Below, in pieces: positions 20,827 to 29,609 of a stretch of 64,000 nt of DNA. How positions within the stretch are numbered: position 1 is the stretch's first letter; the number at the start of each line of letters is the position of its first letter. This DNA is from Phycicoccus sp. Root101 (GTDB taxonomy: Bacteria; Actinomycetota; Actinomycetes; Actinomycetales; Dermatophilaceae). The position numbers were made by a program, and so were the translations under genes. The notes beneath the pieces were generated by a model that was given only the letters and a program-made list of their open reading frames with translations, had not been told where the DNA came from and did not search any database. The stretch covers positions 436,625-500,624 of the forward strand of contig NZ_LMCM01000001.1 of assembly GCF_001426245.1 (NCBI RefSeq), written 5' to 3'.

Positions 20827-23800
20827 TCAGGCGCTCTGCGCGGCGACGTCGCGGATCCGCTGCGAGACCACAGTGGTCACACCGTCACCACGCATCGACA
20901 CGCCGTACAACGCGTCGGCCACCTCCATGGTGCGCTTCTGGTGGGTGATGACGATGAGCTGGCTGGAGTCGCGCAGCTCCTCGAAGAGGGTGATGAGGCG
21001 CCCGAGGTTGGCGTCGTCGAGCGCCGCCTCCACCTCGTCCATGATGTAGAAGGGGCTGGGCCGCGCCTTGAAGATGGAGACCAGCAGGGCGACCGCCACG
21101 AGCGACCGCTCGCCGCCGGAGAGCAGCGAGAGCCGCTTGATCTTCTTGCCGGGCGGACGGGCCTCGACCTCGATGCCCGTCGTGAGCATGTTGGACGGGT
21201 CGGTGAGGGTCAGCTTGCCCTCGCCCCCGGGGAACAGCCGGCTGAAGACGCCCTCGAACTGGGCGGCCGTGTCGTGGAACGCCTCGGTGAAGACGCGCTC
21301 CACGCGCTCGTCGACCTCCTTGACGATGTCGAGCAGGTCGCGCTTGGACTTCTTGAGGTCCTCGAGCTGGTCGGTCAGGAACTTGTGGCGCTCCTCGAGC
21401 GCCGCGAACTCCTCGAGCGCGAGAGGGTTGACCCGCCCGAGTGCGCTGAGCCCGCGCTCAGCCTTGCGCAGCCGCTTCTCCTGGACCTCGCGCACGTAGG
21501 GCGCCGGCTCCGGCAGCGCGTCCTGGTCGTCGTCCGGGCCGGGCACGTGGGGCACCAGCTGGTGCGGCCCGAAGTCCTCCATGAGGACGGCCGGGTCCAT
21601 GCCCAGCTCCTCGACGGCCTTGGCCTGCATGGCCTCGATCCGCAGCCGCTGCTGGGTACGGGCGACCTCGTCGCGGTGCACGGTGTCGGTGAGCTCGCGC
21701 AGCTCGTCCTGCAGGGCGCTCACCTCGCGCCGCACCTGGGCGAGCGCCTGGTCGCGCTCCGTGCGGGCGGTCTCGGCCAGGGCCCGCTGCCGGGCAGCGG
21801 TGTCGAGGGTGGTGGCCACGAGCGAGACGGCGTATGCCGCGCCGCGACGGACCGCCTCGGCGACCGTGGCCTCGCGCTTGCGGCGCTCCTGGCGGGCCGC
21901 GAGGCGCTGGCGGGCGGCGAGCTCGTTGCGCGCTGCCCCCTCGAGGGACTCCGCGCGCCCCTTGAGGGCCCGGGCCCGCTCCTCCTTGGTGCGCAGCGTG
22001 AGGCGCAGCTCGGTCTCGGTGGCGCGGCCGCGGCTGGCGAGCGCCTCGAGTCGGTCGCGCTCGTCGGTGCTGGGGTCCTGGGCCTCGGTGGGCTCTGCGC
22101 TGGCCTCGTCGAGCCGCTCGGACAGGGCCGCGAGCTCGACCCGGTCGGCCTCGAGAGCCTCGGTCGCCGTTGCGATGCTGCGCTCGGTGCGCTCGGCCTC
22201 GGCCCTGGCAGCCCGGACGGTGGCTCCGAGCTGACCGAGCCGTTCGGCCACGGCGGCCATCTTCGCGTCGGAGTCGTGCAGCGCGTCCAGGGCCACCTCG
22301 ACGTCGGCGGCCGCGTCCCGGTGGCGCTCCAGGGCGCTCGTGAGGGCGAACCTGGCCTGCTCGCCGCGTCGCGTCGCGTCGGCGACCCGGTCACGGGTCT
22401 CGTCGACCGCCGACTGGATCTCGATCAGGCTCGGGGCGTGGCTGCTGCCACCGCGGACGAACCCGGGGGCGAACACGTCACCGTCGGCGGTCACCGCGGT
22501 GACCCCCTCGCCCCCGGCCACGAGGGCTGCCGCGAGGGCGGGGTCGTCGACGAGGGCGACCCGGTCGAGCAGCTGCTCCACGGCCGGGCGGACCGTCGCC
22601 GGCGCCTCGACGACCTCACGAGCCCACACCGCCGAGCCCTCGAGCGCCGGCCAGGTGGAGGGGTCGCTCGAGGTCGCGGTCTGGCCCACGAGGAACGCGG
22701 CGCGGCCGGCGTCGTCGGCGCGCAGCGTGAGCAGGGCGCGGGCCGCGTGGTCGACCGACTCGACGGCGAGCGCGTCACCGGCCCAGCCGAGGGCTGCGGC
22801 TACGGCCGCCTCGTGGCCCCCCTTGACCTGCAGGAGTGAGGCGACGGAGCCGACGATGCCGTGCTGGGAGTCTGCGGCGGCGAGCAACGTGGCCGCGCCG
22901 TCCTTGCGCGACAGGCTCAGCTCCAGGGCCTCGAGCCGGGCGGCGGCCGTGGTGCGGTCGCGCTCGGCGGTGCGCTCGGCCTCCTTGTGCTTCTCGACCT
23001 CGGCCTCGAGCGTCTCGAGGGCGGCCGCGGCCTTCTCGTAGGCGGAGTCCAGGCCCTCCTCGCCCTCCTCGTCCACGGCGACCGAGGCCTCGAGCTGGGT
23101 GAACTCGCGCTCGGCGGCGGCTGCCCGCTCCTGCGACTGCTCGACGATGCCGCGCAGGCGACCGATCTCGGCCTCGCCCGCCTCGATCCGGCTGCGGCGG
23201 GCGCCGACCTGGCCGGCCAGCTTGGCCAGACCCTCCCGGCGGTCGGCCGCGGCACGGACCAGGCGCTGGAGGCGCTGCTGCTCCGCGGCATACGCCTGCT
23301 CGGCCGCGGTGCGCTCGGCGATCGCGGCCTCGAGGGCATTGGCGGCCTCGCGGACGTCGGCGAGCAGCGCCTCCTCCTGCTTGCGCGCCTCGGCGGCCTG
23401 GGCCTTGAGCTCGTCGGGGTCGCGACCGGTGGTCTGCTCGTCCTGGCTGTCCTGGGACAGCAAGCGGACGCGTTCGGAGGCGAGCGACTCGGTGGAGGCG
23501 AGCTTGTCGCGCAGCTGCTGCAGGGCGAACCACCGCTCCTGCGCCTTCGCCAGCTCGGGCGCAGCGTCCTGCGCCTGCTGCTCGAGGGTGGCGAGGCGGC
23601 TGCGCAGCGTGGTCAGGCCCTCCTCGACCTCGGTGCGCTTGGCGATGAGGGCCGACTCGTCGGCGACCTCCTGCTCGAGCGTCGAGGTGAGCTGGACGAG
23701 GTCGTCGGCCAGCAGGCGCAGTCGCGCGTCCCGGGCGTCGGCCTGGATGCCGGCGGCCCGACGGGCCGCCTCGGCCTGGCGGCCGAGCGGGCCGAGCTGG

Positions 23801-24399
23801 CGACGGATCTCACCGGTCAGGTCGTTGACGCGGGTGAGGTTGGCCTCCATCGACTCGAGCTTGCGCAGCGCCTTCTCCTTGCGCTTGCGGTGCTTGAGGA
23901 CGCCGGCTGCCTCCTCGATGAAGCCGCGGCGCTCCTCGGGGGTCGCGCGCAGCACCGCGTCGAGCTGGCCCTGGCCGACGATGACGTGCATCTCGCGGCC
24001 GATGCCGCTGTCGGACAACAGCTCCTGGACGTCGAGCAGGCGGCAGGACGTGCCGTTGATGGCGTACTCCGAGCCACCGTTGCGGAACATCGTCCGCGCG
24101 ATGGTGACCTCGGTGTAGTCGATAGGCAGGGCGCCGTCGGTGTTGTCGATGGTCAGGGCCACCTCGGCGCGACCGAGCGGCGCACGGCCGGCGGTGCCGG
24201 CGAAGATGACGTCCTCCATCTTGCCGCCCCGCAGGCTCTTGGCCCCCTGCTCCCCCATGACCCAGGCGAGGGCGTCGACGACGTTGGACTTGCCGGAGCC
24301 GTTGGGGCCGACGATGCACGTGATGCCGGGCTCGAGGCGCATCGTGGTCGCCGAGGCGAAGGACTTGAAGCCCTTCAGGGTCAGGCTCTTGACGTACAC
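20827..24399 (-). CDS. smc: Chromosome segregation protein SMC
   Basis: A 1190-residue condensin subunit. Walker [10 protein letters not shown] is at residues 31-39, followed by long coiled coils rich in Ala, Glu and Arg, a central hinge (about 510-640, [26 protein letters not shown] region), a second coiled coil, then the C-terminal ABC signature [17 protein letters not shown] and Walker [14 protein letters not shown]. The length and head-hinge-head order are standard. It is separated from mutM by acylphosphatase, chorismate mutase and a CWB2 gene. Confidence 0.97.
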   Translation of the reverse strand: MYVKSLTLKGFKSFASATTMRLEPGITCIVGPNGSGKSNVVDALAWVMGEQGAKSLRGGKMEDVIFAGTAGRAPLGRAEVALTIDNTDGALPIDYTEVTIARTMFRNGGSEYAINGTSCRLLDVQELLSDSGIGREMHVIVGQGQLDAVLRATPEERRGFIEEAAGVLKHRKRKEKALRKLESMEANLTRVNDLTGEIRRQLGPLGRQAEAARRAAGIQADARDARLRLLADDLVQLTSTLEQEVADESALIAKRTEVEEGLTTLRSRLATLEQQAQDAAPELAKAQERWFALQQLRDKLASTESLASERVRLLSQDSQDEQTTGRDPDELKAQAAEARKQEEALLADVREAANALEAAIAERTAAEQAYAAEQQRLQRLVRAAADRREGLAKLAGQVGARRSRIEAGEAEIGRLRGIVEQSQERAAAAEREFTQLEASVAVDEEGEEGLDSAYEKAAAALETLEAEVEKHKEAERTAERDRTTAAARLEALELSLSRKDGAATLLAAADSQHGIVGSVASLLQVKGGHEAAVAAALGWAGDALAVESVDHAARALLTLRADDAGRAAFLVGQTATSSDPSTWPALEGSAVWAREVVEAPATVRPAVEQLLDRVALVDDPALAAALVAGGEGVTAVTADGDVFAPGFVRGGSSHAPSLIEIQSAVDETRDRVADATRRGEQARFALTSALERHRDAAADVEVALDALHDSDAKMAAVAERLGQLGATVRAARAEAERTERSIATATEALEADRVELAALSERLDEASAEPTEAQDPSTDERDRLEALASRGRATETELRLTLRTKEERARALKGRAESLEGAARNELAARQRLAARQERRKREATVAEAVRRGAAYAVSLVATTLDTAARQRALAETARTERDQALAQVRREVSALQDELRELTDTVHRDEVARTQQRLRIEAMQAKAVEELGMDPAVLMEDFGPHQLVPHVPGPDDDQDALPEPAPYVREVQEKRLRKAERGLSALGRVNPLALEEFAALEERHKFLTDQLEDLKKSKRDLLDIVKEVDERVERVFTEAFHDTAAQFEGVFSRLFPGGEGKLTLTDPSNMLTTGIEVEARPPGKKIKRLSLLSGGERSLVAVALLVSIFKARPSPFYIMDEVEAALDDANLGRLITLFEELRDSSQLIVITHQKRTMEVADALYGVSMRGDGVTTVVSQRIRDVAAQSA

Positions 24400-24531
24400 G
24401 AGCGGGTCGGCTCCTGGGTGAGGTGGCGGGGCAGCGTCTGGATCGCAGTCACCCTACCCGCGGGGGGCGCCCGTCTCCCGGCACGTGCCGCGTCCCTGCG
24501 TTGCCTGTGCACCGTGGGGCGGGTGTGACGC

Positions 24532-24573
24532 CAGTGGCGGCATGGGGCGGCTCAGTGGCGGGCAGGGGCGGCT
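24532..24573. repeat. Imperfect 21-base tandem repeat upstream of smc
   Basis: Two 21-base units (24532-24552 and 24553-24573) differ at two positions and are followed by a partial third. They sit in the 220-base gap between chorismate mutase and smc, in which I see no other feature. Confidence 0.6.
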
Positions 24574-24619
24574 CAGCGGGCGGCCCGAGGAGCGGGCCGG
24601 CGACCAGCACGGCGGCAGG

Positions 24620-24958
24620 TCAGGACTTGGCGATCGCCTCGTGGTGGTGGATGACCTCGGCGATGACGAAGCCCAGGAACTTCTCCGCGAACGTCGGGTC
24701 CAGCCCGGCGGTGTCGGCGAGGTCCCGCAACCGCGCGATCTGGGCCTCCTCGCGCGCGGGGTCCGCGGGCGGCATACCCTCACGGGCCTTGAGCTCGCCC
24801 ACCTGCTGGGTGCACTTGAAGCGCTCGGCGAGCAGGTGGATCAGGGCGGCGTCGATGTTGTCGATGCTCGCCCGCAGGCGCAGGAGCTCGGCGGACGTCG
24901 CCCCTTCGTCGGGGCGGCGGTCGGGCAGGTGATCGGGCAGGTGATCGGGCTGGGTCAC
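24620..24958 (-). CDS. Chorismate mutase (AroQ type)
   Basis: A 112-residue all-helical enzyme that converts chorismate to prephenate. The core LLRLRASIDNIDAALIHLLAERFKCTQQVGELKARE carries the conserved Arg, Asp and Lys residues, and the C-terminal helices (LRDLADTAGLDPTFAEKFLGFVIAEVIHHHEAI) match the family. The N-terminus is extended by a duplicated PDHLPD-type stretch encoded by a 12-base tandem repeat. It starts at a GTG overlapping the stop of the upstream 67-residue gene (GTGA). Confidence 0.92.
   Translation of the reverse strand: MTQPDHLPDHLPDRRPDEGATSAELLRLRASIDNIDAALIHLLAERFKCTQQVGELKAREGMPPADPAREEAQIARLRDLADTAGLDPTFAEKFLGFVIAEVIHHHEAIAKS
24921..24950. repeat. 12-base tandem repeat at the chorismate mutase N-terminus
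   Basis: The unit TCGGGCAGGTGA occurs 2.5 times and encodes the DHLP/DHLP stretch ahead of the catalytic domain. It can expand in frame. Confidence 0.8.
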
Positions 24959-25158
24959 CCGGCAATCGTAGGCGCGCCCGCGCCCACGACGTCCGGCTGT
25001 CTCACTCGCTCCCGCACGGTCTCGCGCAACGAGTCGTTGTCCCGCTGGAGGCGGTCGACGAGGTGCTCCAGGTCGGCGACACGACGGCGCAGTTCGAGGG
25101 TCTCGAGCATCAGTCGCTGGTCGTAGGCGACGCGGTAGCCGACCAGGGCCTTGGCCAT
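24955..25158 (-). CDS. Small conserved coiled-coil protein
   Basis: A 67-residue protein. The ATG at 25158 has AGGAG six bases upstream, which fixes the start; longer readings lack such a site. After MAKALVGYRVAYDQRLMLE it forms a heptad-like coiled coil (LELRRRVADLEHLVDRLQRDNDSLRETVRE). It overlaps the chorismate mutase start by GTGA. Similar short proteins occur in related actinobacteria as far as I recall; no function is known. Confidence 0.75.
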   Translation of the reverse strand: MAKALVGYRVAYDQRLMLETLELRRRVADLEHLVDRLQRDNDSLRETVRERVRQPDVVGAGAPTIAG

Positions 25159-25302
25159 GTTGACTCCTAGGAGACGGCTGGCGACCGTCGGGGATCTGCC
25201 GGTGGGGGGCCGTCTCTCAGCGTGACAGCCTCGCCAACGCTGGTCAATGGACGAACCCGGGCGCATCGCGACGGAACGCCCGGCGCACCCCTGCGCCGCC
25301 CG

Positions 25303-25599
25303 CTACTTCTCGACGAACCCGTCGATGCCGTCGCGCGGTGCCCCGAACGACGTCACGCAGGTCTGCACGTCACCGGGCCGCAGGTGCTGGGTCGGCTTCT
25401 CCTCCAGCATCGCGATCAGCCTGCGCACCTGGTCCTGCTCACCCTGGGCCACGACCTCGACCCGGCCGTCGCCGGCGTTGCGGGCGTGCCCGACGAGCCC
25501 GAGCTCCAACGCGCGCGCTCGCACCCACCACCGGAAGCCCACGCCCTGCACCCGGCCATGCACCCAGATGACCGCCCTCGCGGGCCCGTCGTGATCCAT
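25303..25599 (-). CDS. Acylphosphatase
   Basis: A 98-residue enzyme that hydrolyses carboxyl-phosphate bonds. The active-site signature GRVQGVGFR (residues 15-23) supplies the phosphate-binding Arg23, and Asn41 in GHARNAGDGRVEV is the water-orienting residue. I set the start at MDHDGPARAV because GGAGG lies eight bases upstream. Acylphosphatase often sits beside smc and mutM in actinobacteria, as here. Confidence 0.93.
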   Translation of the reverse strand: MDHDGPARAVIWVHGRVQGVGFRWWVRARALELGLVGHARNAGDGRVEVVAQGEQDQVRRLIAMLEEKPTQHLRPGDVQTCVTSFGAPRDGIDGFVEK

Positions 25600-25785
25600 C
25601 TGCCCCACCTCCACCGCTTCGCCTGGTCCTGCCCGCGTGCTCGTCGGGCCGGTCGTCGACCGACTCCACAGTTGTACCTTGCCGATGCACGCAACCACCA
25701 CAGCCAGCGCCCCGTTCGTGGCCCGGATCCCCTACGGTCTCCCCCATCGCAGGCGCCCGCAGGGGGCGCCCGGGGGAAGGGACCC

Positions 25786-26916
25786 ATGACTCGTCGAACC
25801 ACCACCATCACCACCGTCGCGGCCACGGCCTGCGCCCTGGTCGCCTCGGGGGCACTGCTCGGTGCTCCCGCGTACGGCGCCGCGCCGGCCGCCGTGCACC
25901 GCGCCGCTCCCGCCGTGGTCACCGGGGCCGGCACGGCAGCAGGAGCGGACTCCGCTGCTGCCGCGGCGACCACGCGTCGGCTCGCGGGAGCCAACCGGTA
26001 CGAGACCGCTGTCGCCGTGTCGCGGTCCGCGTTCCCCGACACCGGGCAGCCCGTCTTCGTGGCGTCAGGAACGGACTTCGCCGACGCCCTCGCGGCCGGT
26101 CCGGCCGGCGGCAGCCTGGGCGGGCCCGTCCTGCTCGTCCCGCCCAACGGCACCCTGCCTGCCGCCGTAGCCGGCGAGCTCGACCGGCTCGACCCGAGCG
26201 ACATCTACGTCGTCGGTGGCACCGGCGCGATCAGCACCCCCATGGCGACCCAGGTCGGCAGGTACGGCAAGGTCACGCGCATCGCCGGCGCCGACCGGTT
26301 CGCCACCGCGGTCAAGCTGATCCCGTTCCACGTGTACTTCGACGCCGCAGACCTGGGCAACGAGGGACCGGGCTCCGTCGTCATCGCCAATGGTCTCTCT
26401 CTCGCCGACGGTGTCACGGCCGGCGCACTGGGGTCGCACACCAAGTCCCCCGTCAAGGGCTCACCGCTCCTGCTGACCACGGCGAAGACTCTGCCGAGGT
26501 CCACCCGCGACGCCATCAAGTCCTGGGACTTCTCCTTCGTGTACATCGTCGGGGGGACCGGCGTCGTCTCCCCCGCAGTGGAGCGTGACATCCGCGCCAC
26601 CCTCCCCAAGGCCCACATCGTCCGGCTCGCCGGCGCAGACCGCTACGCCACCGCTGCTGCTGTCTCCCGGTACACCAACCAGAAGGTCCCGGCGCAGGAC
26701 GTCTACCTGACCAGCGGCACGAGCCTCGCCGATGCCCTGACGGTGGCTCCGCTGGCCTCGTCCGTCCGCGACACCCGGGCACTGCTGCCGACGCGCAAGG
26801 ACTGCGTCCCCGCCGTCATCCTCGCCGAGGTCAGGCGCCTCCAGTCCCCGCAGCGCACCGCCGTCGGCGGGACCGGCGTCGTCTCCGACGACGCGCTGGC
26901 GCTCAAGCCCTGCTGA
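25786..26916 (+). CDS. Secreted cell wall-binding repeat (CWB2) protein
   Basis: A 376-residue exported protein preceded by a GAAGGGA ribosome site. The N-terminal signal peptide (basic TRR, hydrophobic core, PAYGA cleavage region) is followed by an Ala-rich linker and three CWB2 repeats, each opening RxAGAxRxxTAV (RLAGANRYETAV, RIAGADRFATAV, RLAGADRYATAA) and each containing a VVGGTG motif. There is no additional catalytic domain, so it may be a cell-surface structural protein or adhesin. It is the only plus-strand gene in this 25-kb minus-strand run, which suggests later insertion. Confidence 0.93.
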   Translation: MTRRTTTITTVAATACALVASGALLGAPAYGAAPAAVHRAAPAVVTGAGTAAGADSAAAAATTRRLAGANRYETAVAVSRSAFPDTGQPVFVASGTDFADALAAGPAGGSLGGPVLLVPPNGTLPAAVAGELDRLDPSDIYVVGGTGAISTPMATQVGRYGKVTRIAGADRFATAVKLIPFHVYFDAADLGNEGPGSVVIANGLSLADGVTAGALGSHTKSPVKGSPLLLTTAKTLPRSTRDAIKSWDFSFVYIVGGTGVVSPAVERDIRATLPKAHIVRLAGADRYATAAAVSRYTNQKVPAQDVYLTSGTSLADALTVAPLASSVRDTRALLPTRKDCVPAVILAEVRRLQSPQRTAVGGTGVVSDDALALKPC

Positions 26917-26925
26917 CCTCCGGTG

Positions 26926-27795
26926 TCAGCCGCGCCGCGCTCGGGGGCGCGGCTGGCACCGCGGGCAGGAGAACGACGACCGGTTCATGAAGGCCTCGCG
27001 CCGGATCAGCGTCCCGCAGCGGTCGCACGGACGGCCCTCCTGCCCGTAGGCGTGCAAGGAGCGGTCGAAGTACCCCGAGGCGCCGTTGACGTTGACGTAC
27101 AACGCGTCGAAGCTCGTGCCGCCCTGCCCCAGCGCCTCCAGCATCACCTCGCGGGCGTGCTCGAGGACCCGGGCCAGCGTCGGCCTGGTGAGGGAGGAGC
27201 ACAGCCGTTCGCCGTGCACCTGCGCGCGCCACAGCGCCTCGTCGGCGTAGATGTTCCCGACACCGGAGACCAGCGTCTGGTCGAGCAGGGCGCGCTTGAC
27301 CGCCACGTCCTTGCCCTTCATCCGCCGCATCACGGCAGCCCGGTCGTACGCCTCCTCGAGCGGATCGGGGGCGATGTGGGCCACCGGCTCGGGCACACCC
27401 TCGGGCGTGAGGTCGGCCAGCGCCATACCGCCGAACGTCCGTTGGTCCACGAACCGCAGCTGGGGACCCTCGTCGGCGAAGTCGAACACCGCGTGCAGGT
27501 GCTTCTCCGCCGGGACGTCCGGCGCCTCGACGAGCAGCTGCCCGCTCATGCCGAGGTGCGCGATCAGGCCCTGGCGGGACCCGTCGGGGGTGCGCAGGAC
27601 GAGCCAGAGGTACTTGCCGCGCCGCCGCGCCTGCTCGACGTGGTTGCCGGCGAGCCGGTCCGCGAGGTCGATCGGCCCCGGCAGGTGACGGCGCGCGACG
27701 CGGGTGCCGCGGAACTCCGCCCGCTCGATGGTCCGGCCCACGACGTGGTCGGCCAGGCCGCGACGGACCACCTCGACCTCGGGCAGCTCGGGCAC
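26926..27795 (-). CDS. mutM: Formamidopyrimidine-DNA glycosylase MutM (Fpg)
   Basis: A 289-residue base-excision enzyme for 8-oxoguanine. Processed PELPEVE supplies the catalytic N-terminal Pro and Glu. The helix-two-turn-helix region ([13 protein letters not shown]) and a C-terminal zinc finger (CDRCGTLI...CPRCQ) are intact. The start is GTG. It lies 21 bases after rnc, so co-transcription is likely, and it converges with the CWB2 gene. Confidence 0.96.
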   Translation of the reverse strand: MPELPEVEVVRRGLADHVVGRTIERAEFRGTRVARRHLPGPIDLADRLAGNHVEQARRRGKYLWLVLRTPDGSRQGLIAHLGMSGQLLVEAPDVPAEKHLHAVFDFADEGPQLRFVDQRTFGGMALADLTPEGVPEPVAHIAPDPLEEAYDRAAVMRRMKGKDVAVKRALLDQTLVSGVGNIYADEALWRAQVHGERLCSSLTRPTLARVLEHAREVMLEALGQGGTSFDALYVNVNGASGYFDRSLHAYGQEGRPCDRCGTLIRREAFMNRSSFSCPRCQPRPRARRG

Positions 27796-27816
27796 GGCGG
27801 TATGGCGTCCGCTCGC

Positions 27817-28665
27817 CTAGGAGGGTGAGCCGGCTGCGGCCTCGGCCGCGACGGCCTCGGCCTCGGTGTCCTCGGCTGCCGTTGACCGGGCAGCGGCACC
27901 GGCCGCCTCGGCCTTCGCCGCAGCGGTCCTCGCGGCTGCGGCCTCCGCCTCGGCGGCCCTGGCGCTCAACGCACGCCAGGCGAGCTCGGCGGCCTTCTGC
28001 TCCGCCTCCTTCTTCGAACGCCCGGTCCCGGCGCCGAGCACCTCGGACGCGACGACCGCGTGCGCGGTGAAGGTCTTCTCGTGGTCGGGGCCCTCCTCCT
28101 CGACCCGGTACTCGGGGACACCGAGGGACGTCGCCGCGGAGAGCTCCTGCAGGCTCGTCTTCCAGTCCAGGCCGGCGCCGAGCGTGGCGCTCGCGGCCAT
28201 CAGCGGGTCGAGCAGGTGGTGGACCAGCGTCGCCGCCGCGTCCATGCCGGCGGACAGGTAGACGGTGCCGATGACGGCTTCCATCGTGTCGGCGAGGATC
28301 GAGGCCTTGTCGCGACCGCCGGTGGTCTCCTCACCGCGCCCGAGCAGGACGTGGTCGCCCAGGCCCAGCGTGCGGGCGACGTCGGCGAGGGCCCGCATGT
28401 TGACCACGGCCGCGCGCAGCTTGGCGAGCTGGCCCTCGGGCAGGTCAGGGTGCGTGGTGTAGAGCGTGTCGGTGACGACCAGGCCCAGCACCGAGTCGCC
28501 GAGGAACTCGAGGCGCTCGTTGTTGGGCAGGCCACCGTTCTCGTACGCGTACGAGCGGTGGGTCAGGGCACGGAGCAGCAGCGGCTCGTCGACGGGCCCA
28601 CCCACCACCTCGGTGAGGTGCTGGAGGAACCCGTCGACGGGCCGCTGCGTCTCGCTGTCCCCCAC
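27817..28665 (-). CDS. rnc: Ribonuclease III
   Basis: A 282-residue double-strand RNA endonuclease for rRNA and mRNA processing. The catalytic signature [13 protein letters not shown] (about residues 49-61) is followed by the second acidic helix ([15 protein letters not shown]) and a dsRNA-binding domain ending [19 protein letters not shown]. The last 50 residues are an Ala/Glu-rich low-complexity tail. The start is uncertain: GTG at 28665 or TTG at 28686, neither with a clear ribosome site. It follows rpmF closely. Confidence 0.94.
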   Translation of the reverse strand: MGDSETQRPVDGFLQHLTEVVGGPVDEPLLLRALTHRSYAYENGGLPNNERLEFLGDSVLGLVVTDTLYTTHPDLPEGQLAKLRAAVVNMRALADVARTLGLGDHVLLGRGEETTGGRDKASILADTMEAVIGTVYLSAGMDAAATLVHHLLDPLMAASATLGAGLDWKTSLQELSAATSLGVPEYRVEEEGPDHEKTFTAHAVVASEVLGAGTGRSKKEAEQKAAELAWRALSARAAEAEAAAARTAAAKAEAAGAAARSTAAEDTEAEAVAAEAAAGSPS

Positions 28666-28703
28666 GGGGGACGGAGTGGAGCTCAACGGAGAGTCAGACC
28701 GAC

Positions 28704-28898
28704 TCAGCCCTGGTGCTCGGTGCGCTCGGCGACCGTGTAGTGACGACCCTTGTAGGTGCCACAGGACGGGCACGCGATGTGCGGCTGCATCTGGGCCTTG
28801 CACTGGGGGCACGTGGTCAGCGTGGTCGCCGTCGTCTTCCAGTTCGCGCGACGCGAACGGGTGTTGGAGCGCGACGTCTTCCGCTTCGGGACAGCCAC
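28704..28898 (-). CDS. rpmF: 50S ribosomal protein L32
   Basis: A 64-residue ribosomal protein. [20 protein letters not shown] is the standard L32 opening, followed by a zinc ribbon CPQC...CPSC, so this is the zinc-binding (C+) form. It starts one base after the DUF177 stop, a very conserved bacterial arrangement. Confidence 0.98.
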   Translation of the reverse strand: MAVPKRKTSRSNTRSRRANWKTTATTLTTCPQCKAQMQPHIACPSCGTYKGRHYTVAERTEHQG

Positions 28899-28899
28899 G

Positions 28900-29496
28900 T
28901 CAGTTCCTCTTCTCTTCGATGGTGCTCTGGGTGGTGGTGCTGGCGTCGGCGGTCAGCGCGTTGAGCGCAGCCCACCGGGGGTCGATCACTTCGTGCTGGT
29001 GGTCGGGATCATCGGCCAGGTGCACTCCACACTCGGAGCACAGACCCGGACAGTCCTCCCGGCACACCGGCTGGAACGGCAGTGCAGGCACCACCGTGTC
29101 CAGGAGCACGGACTCGAGGTCGAACAGGTCCCCCTCGAGCTTGTGCTCCTCGGTCTCGTCGTCGTCCGCCCCCACCTCGCGGTGGTGGGCAGCACGGTCG
29201 GCGTAGGCGAACAGCTCCTGGAAGTGACCGTCCACGTCGTGGGCGATCGGGTCCAGGCACCGCACGCAGGCGCCGGTTGCCGTGGCGTGGACCGAGCCGG
29301 TCACGAGCACTCCCTCGACCACGGACTCGAGCCGCAGCTCGAGCTCCATCGCCGCGCCCTGGGGCACTGCGACGACCTCCGTGCCGAAGTCGGCAGGTGC
29401 CTCGACGGTCCGCTGGACCTGCACCATGGATCCGGGTCGCCGACCGAGGTCCGTGGTGTCGAAGACCAACGGCGATCGGGGATTGAGGTGTTCCAT
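28900..29496 (-). CDS. DUF177 (YceD-like) protein
   Basis: A 198-residue cytoplasmic protein of the DUF177/YceD family, linked to 23S rRNA accumulation in plants and bacteria and nearly always found before rpmF. The conserved cysteine pairs are visible: CVRCL mid-protein and CREDCPGLCSECG near the C-terminus. I chose the ATG at 29496 as the start of the conserved region; further upstream the frame runs into non-coding sequence. Confidence 0.92.
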   Translation of the reverse strand: MEHLNPRSPLVFDTTDLGRRPGSMVQVQRTVEAPADFGTEVVAVPQGAAMELELRLESVVEGVLVTGSVHATATGACVRCLDPIAHDVDGHFQELFAYADRAAHHREVGADDDETEEHKLEGDLFDLESVLLDTVVPALPFQPVCREDCPGLCSECGVHLADDPDHQHEVIDPRWAALNALTADASTTTQSTIEEKRN

Positions 29497-29609
29497 GGCT
29501 CCAGCTGTGTCGAGTGACTCGGTCGACCGCCTCGGATGAGACGTAGACCGACGCACGAGGTTACCGGAGCGCGTGCCAGTCTCCCAAATGCACGGAGATC
29601 GGCACCGGG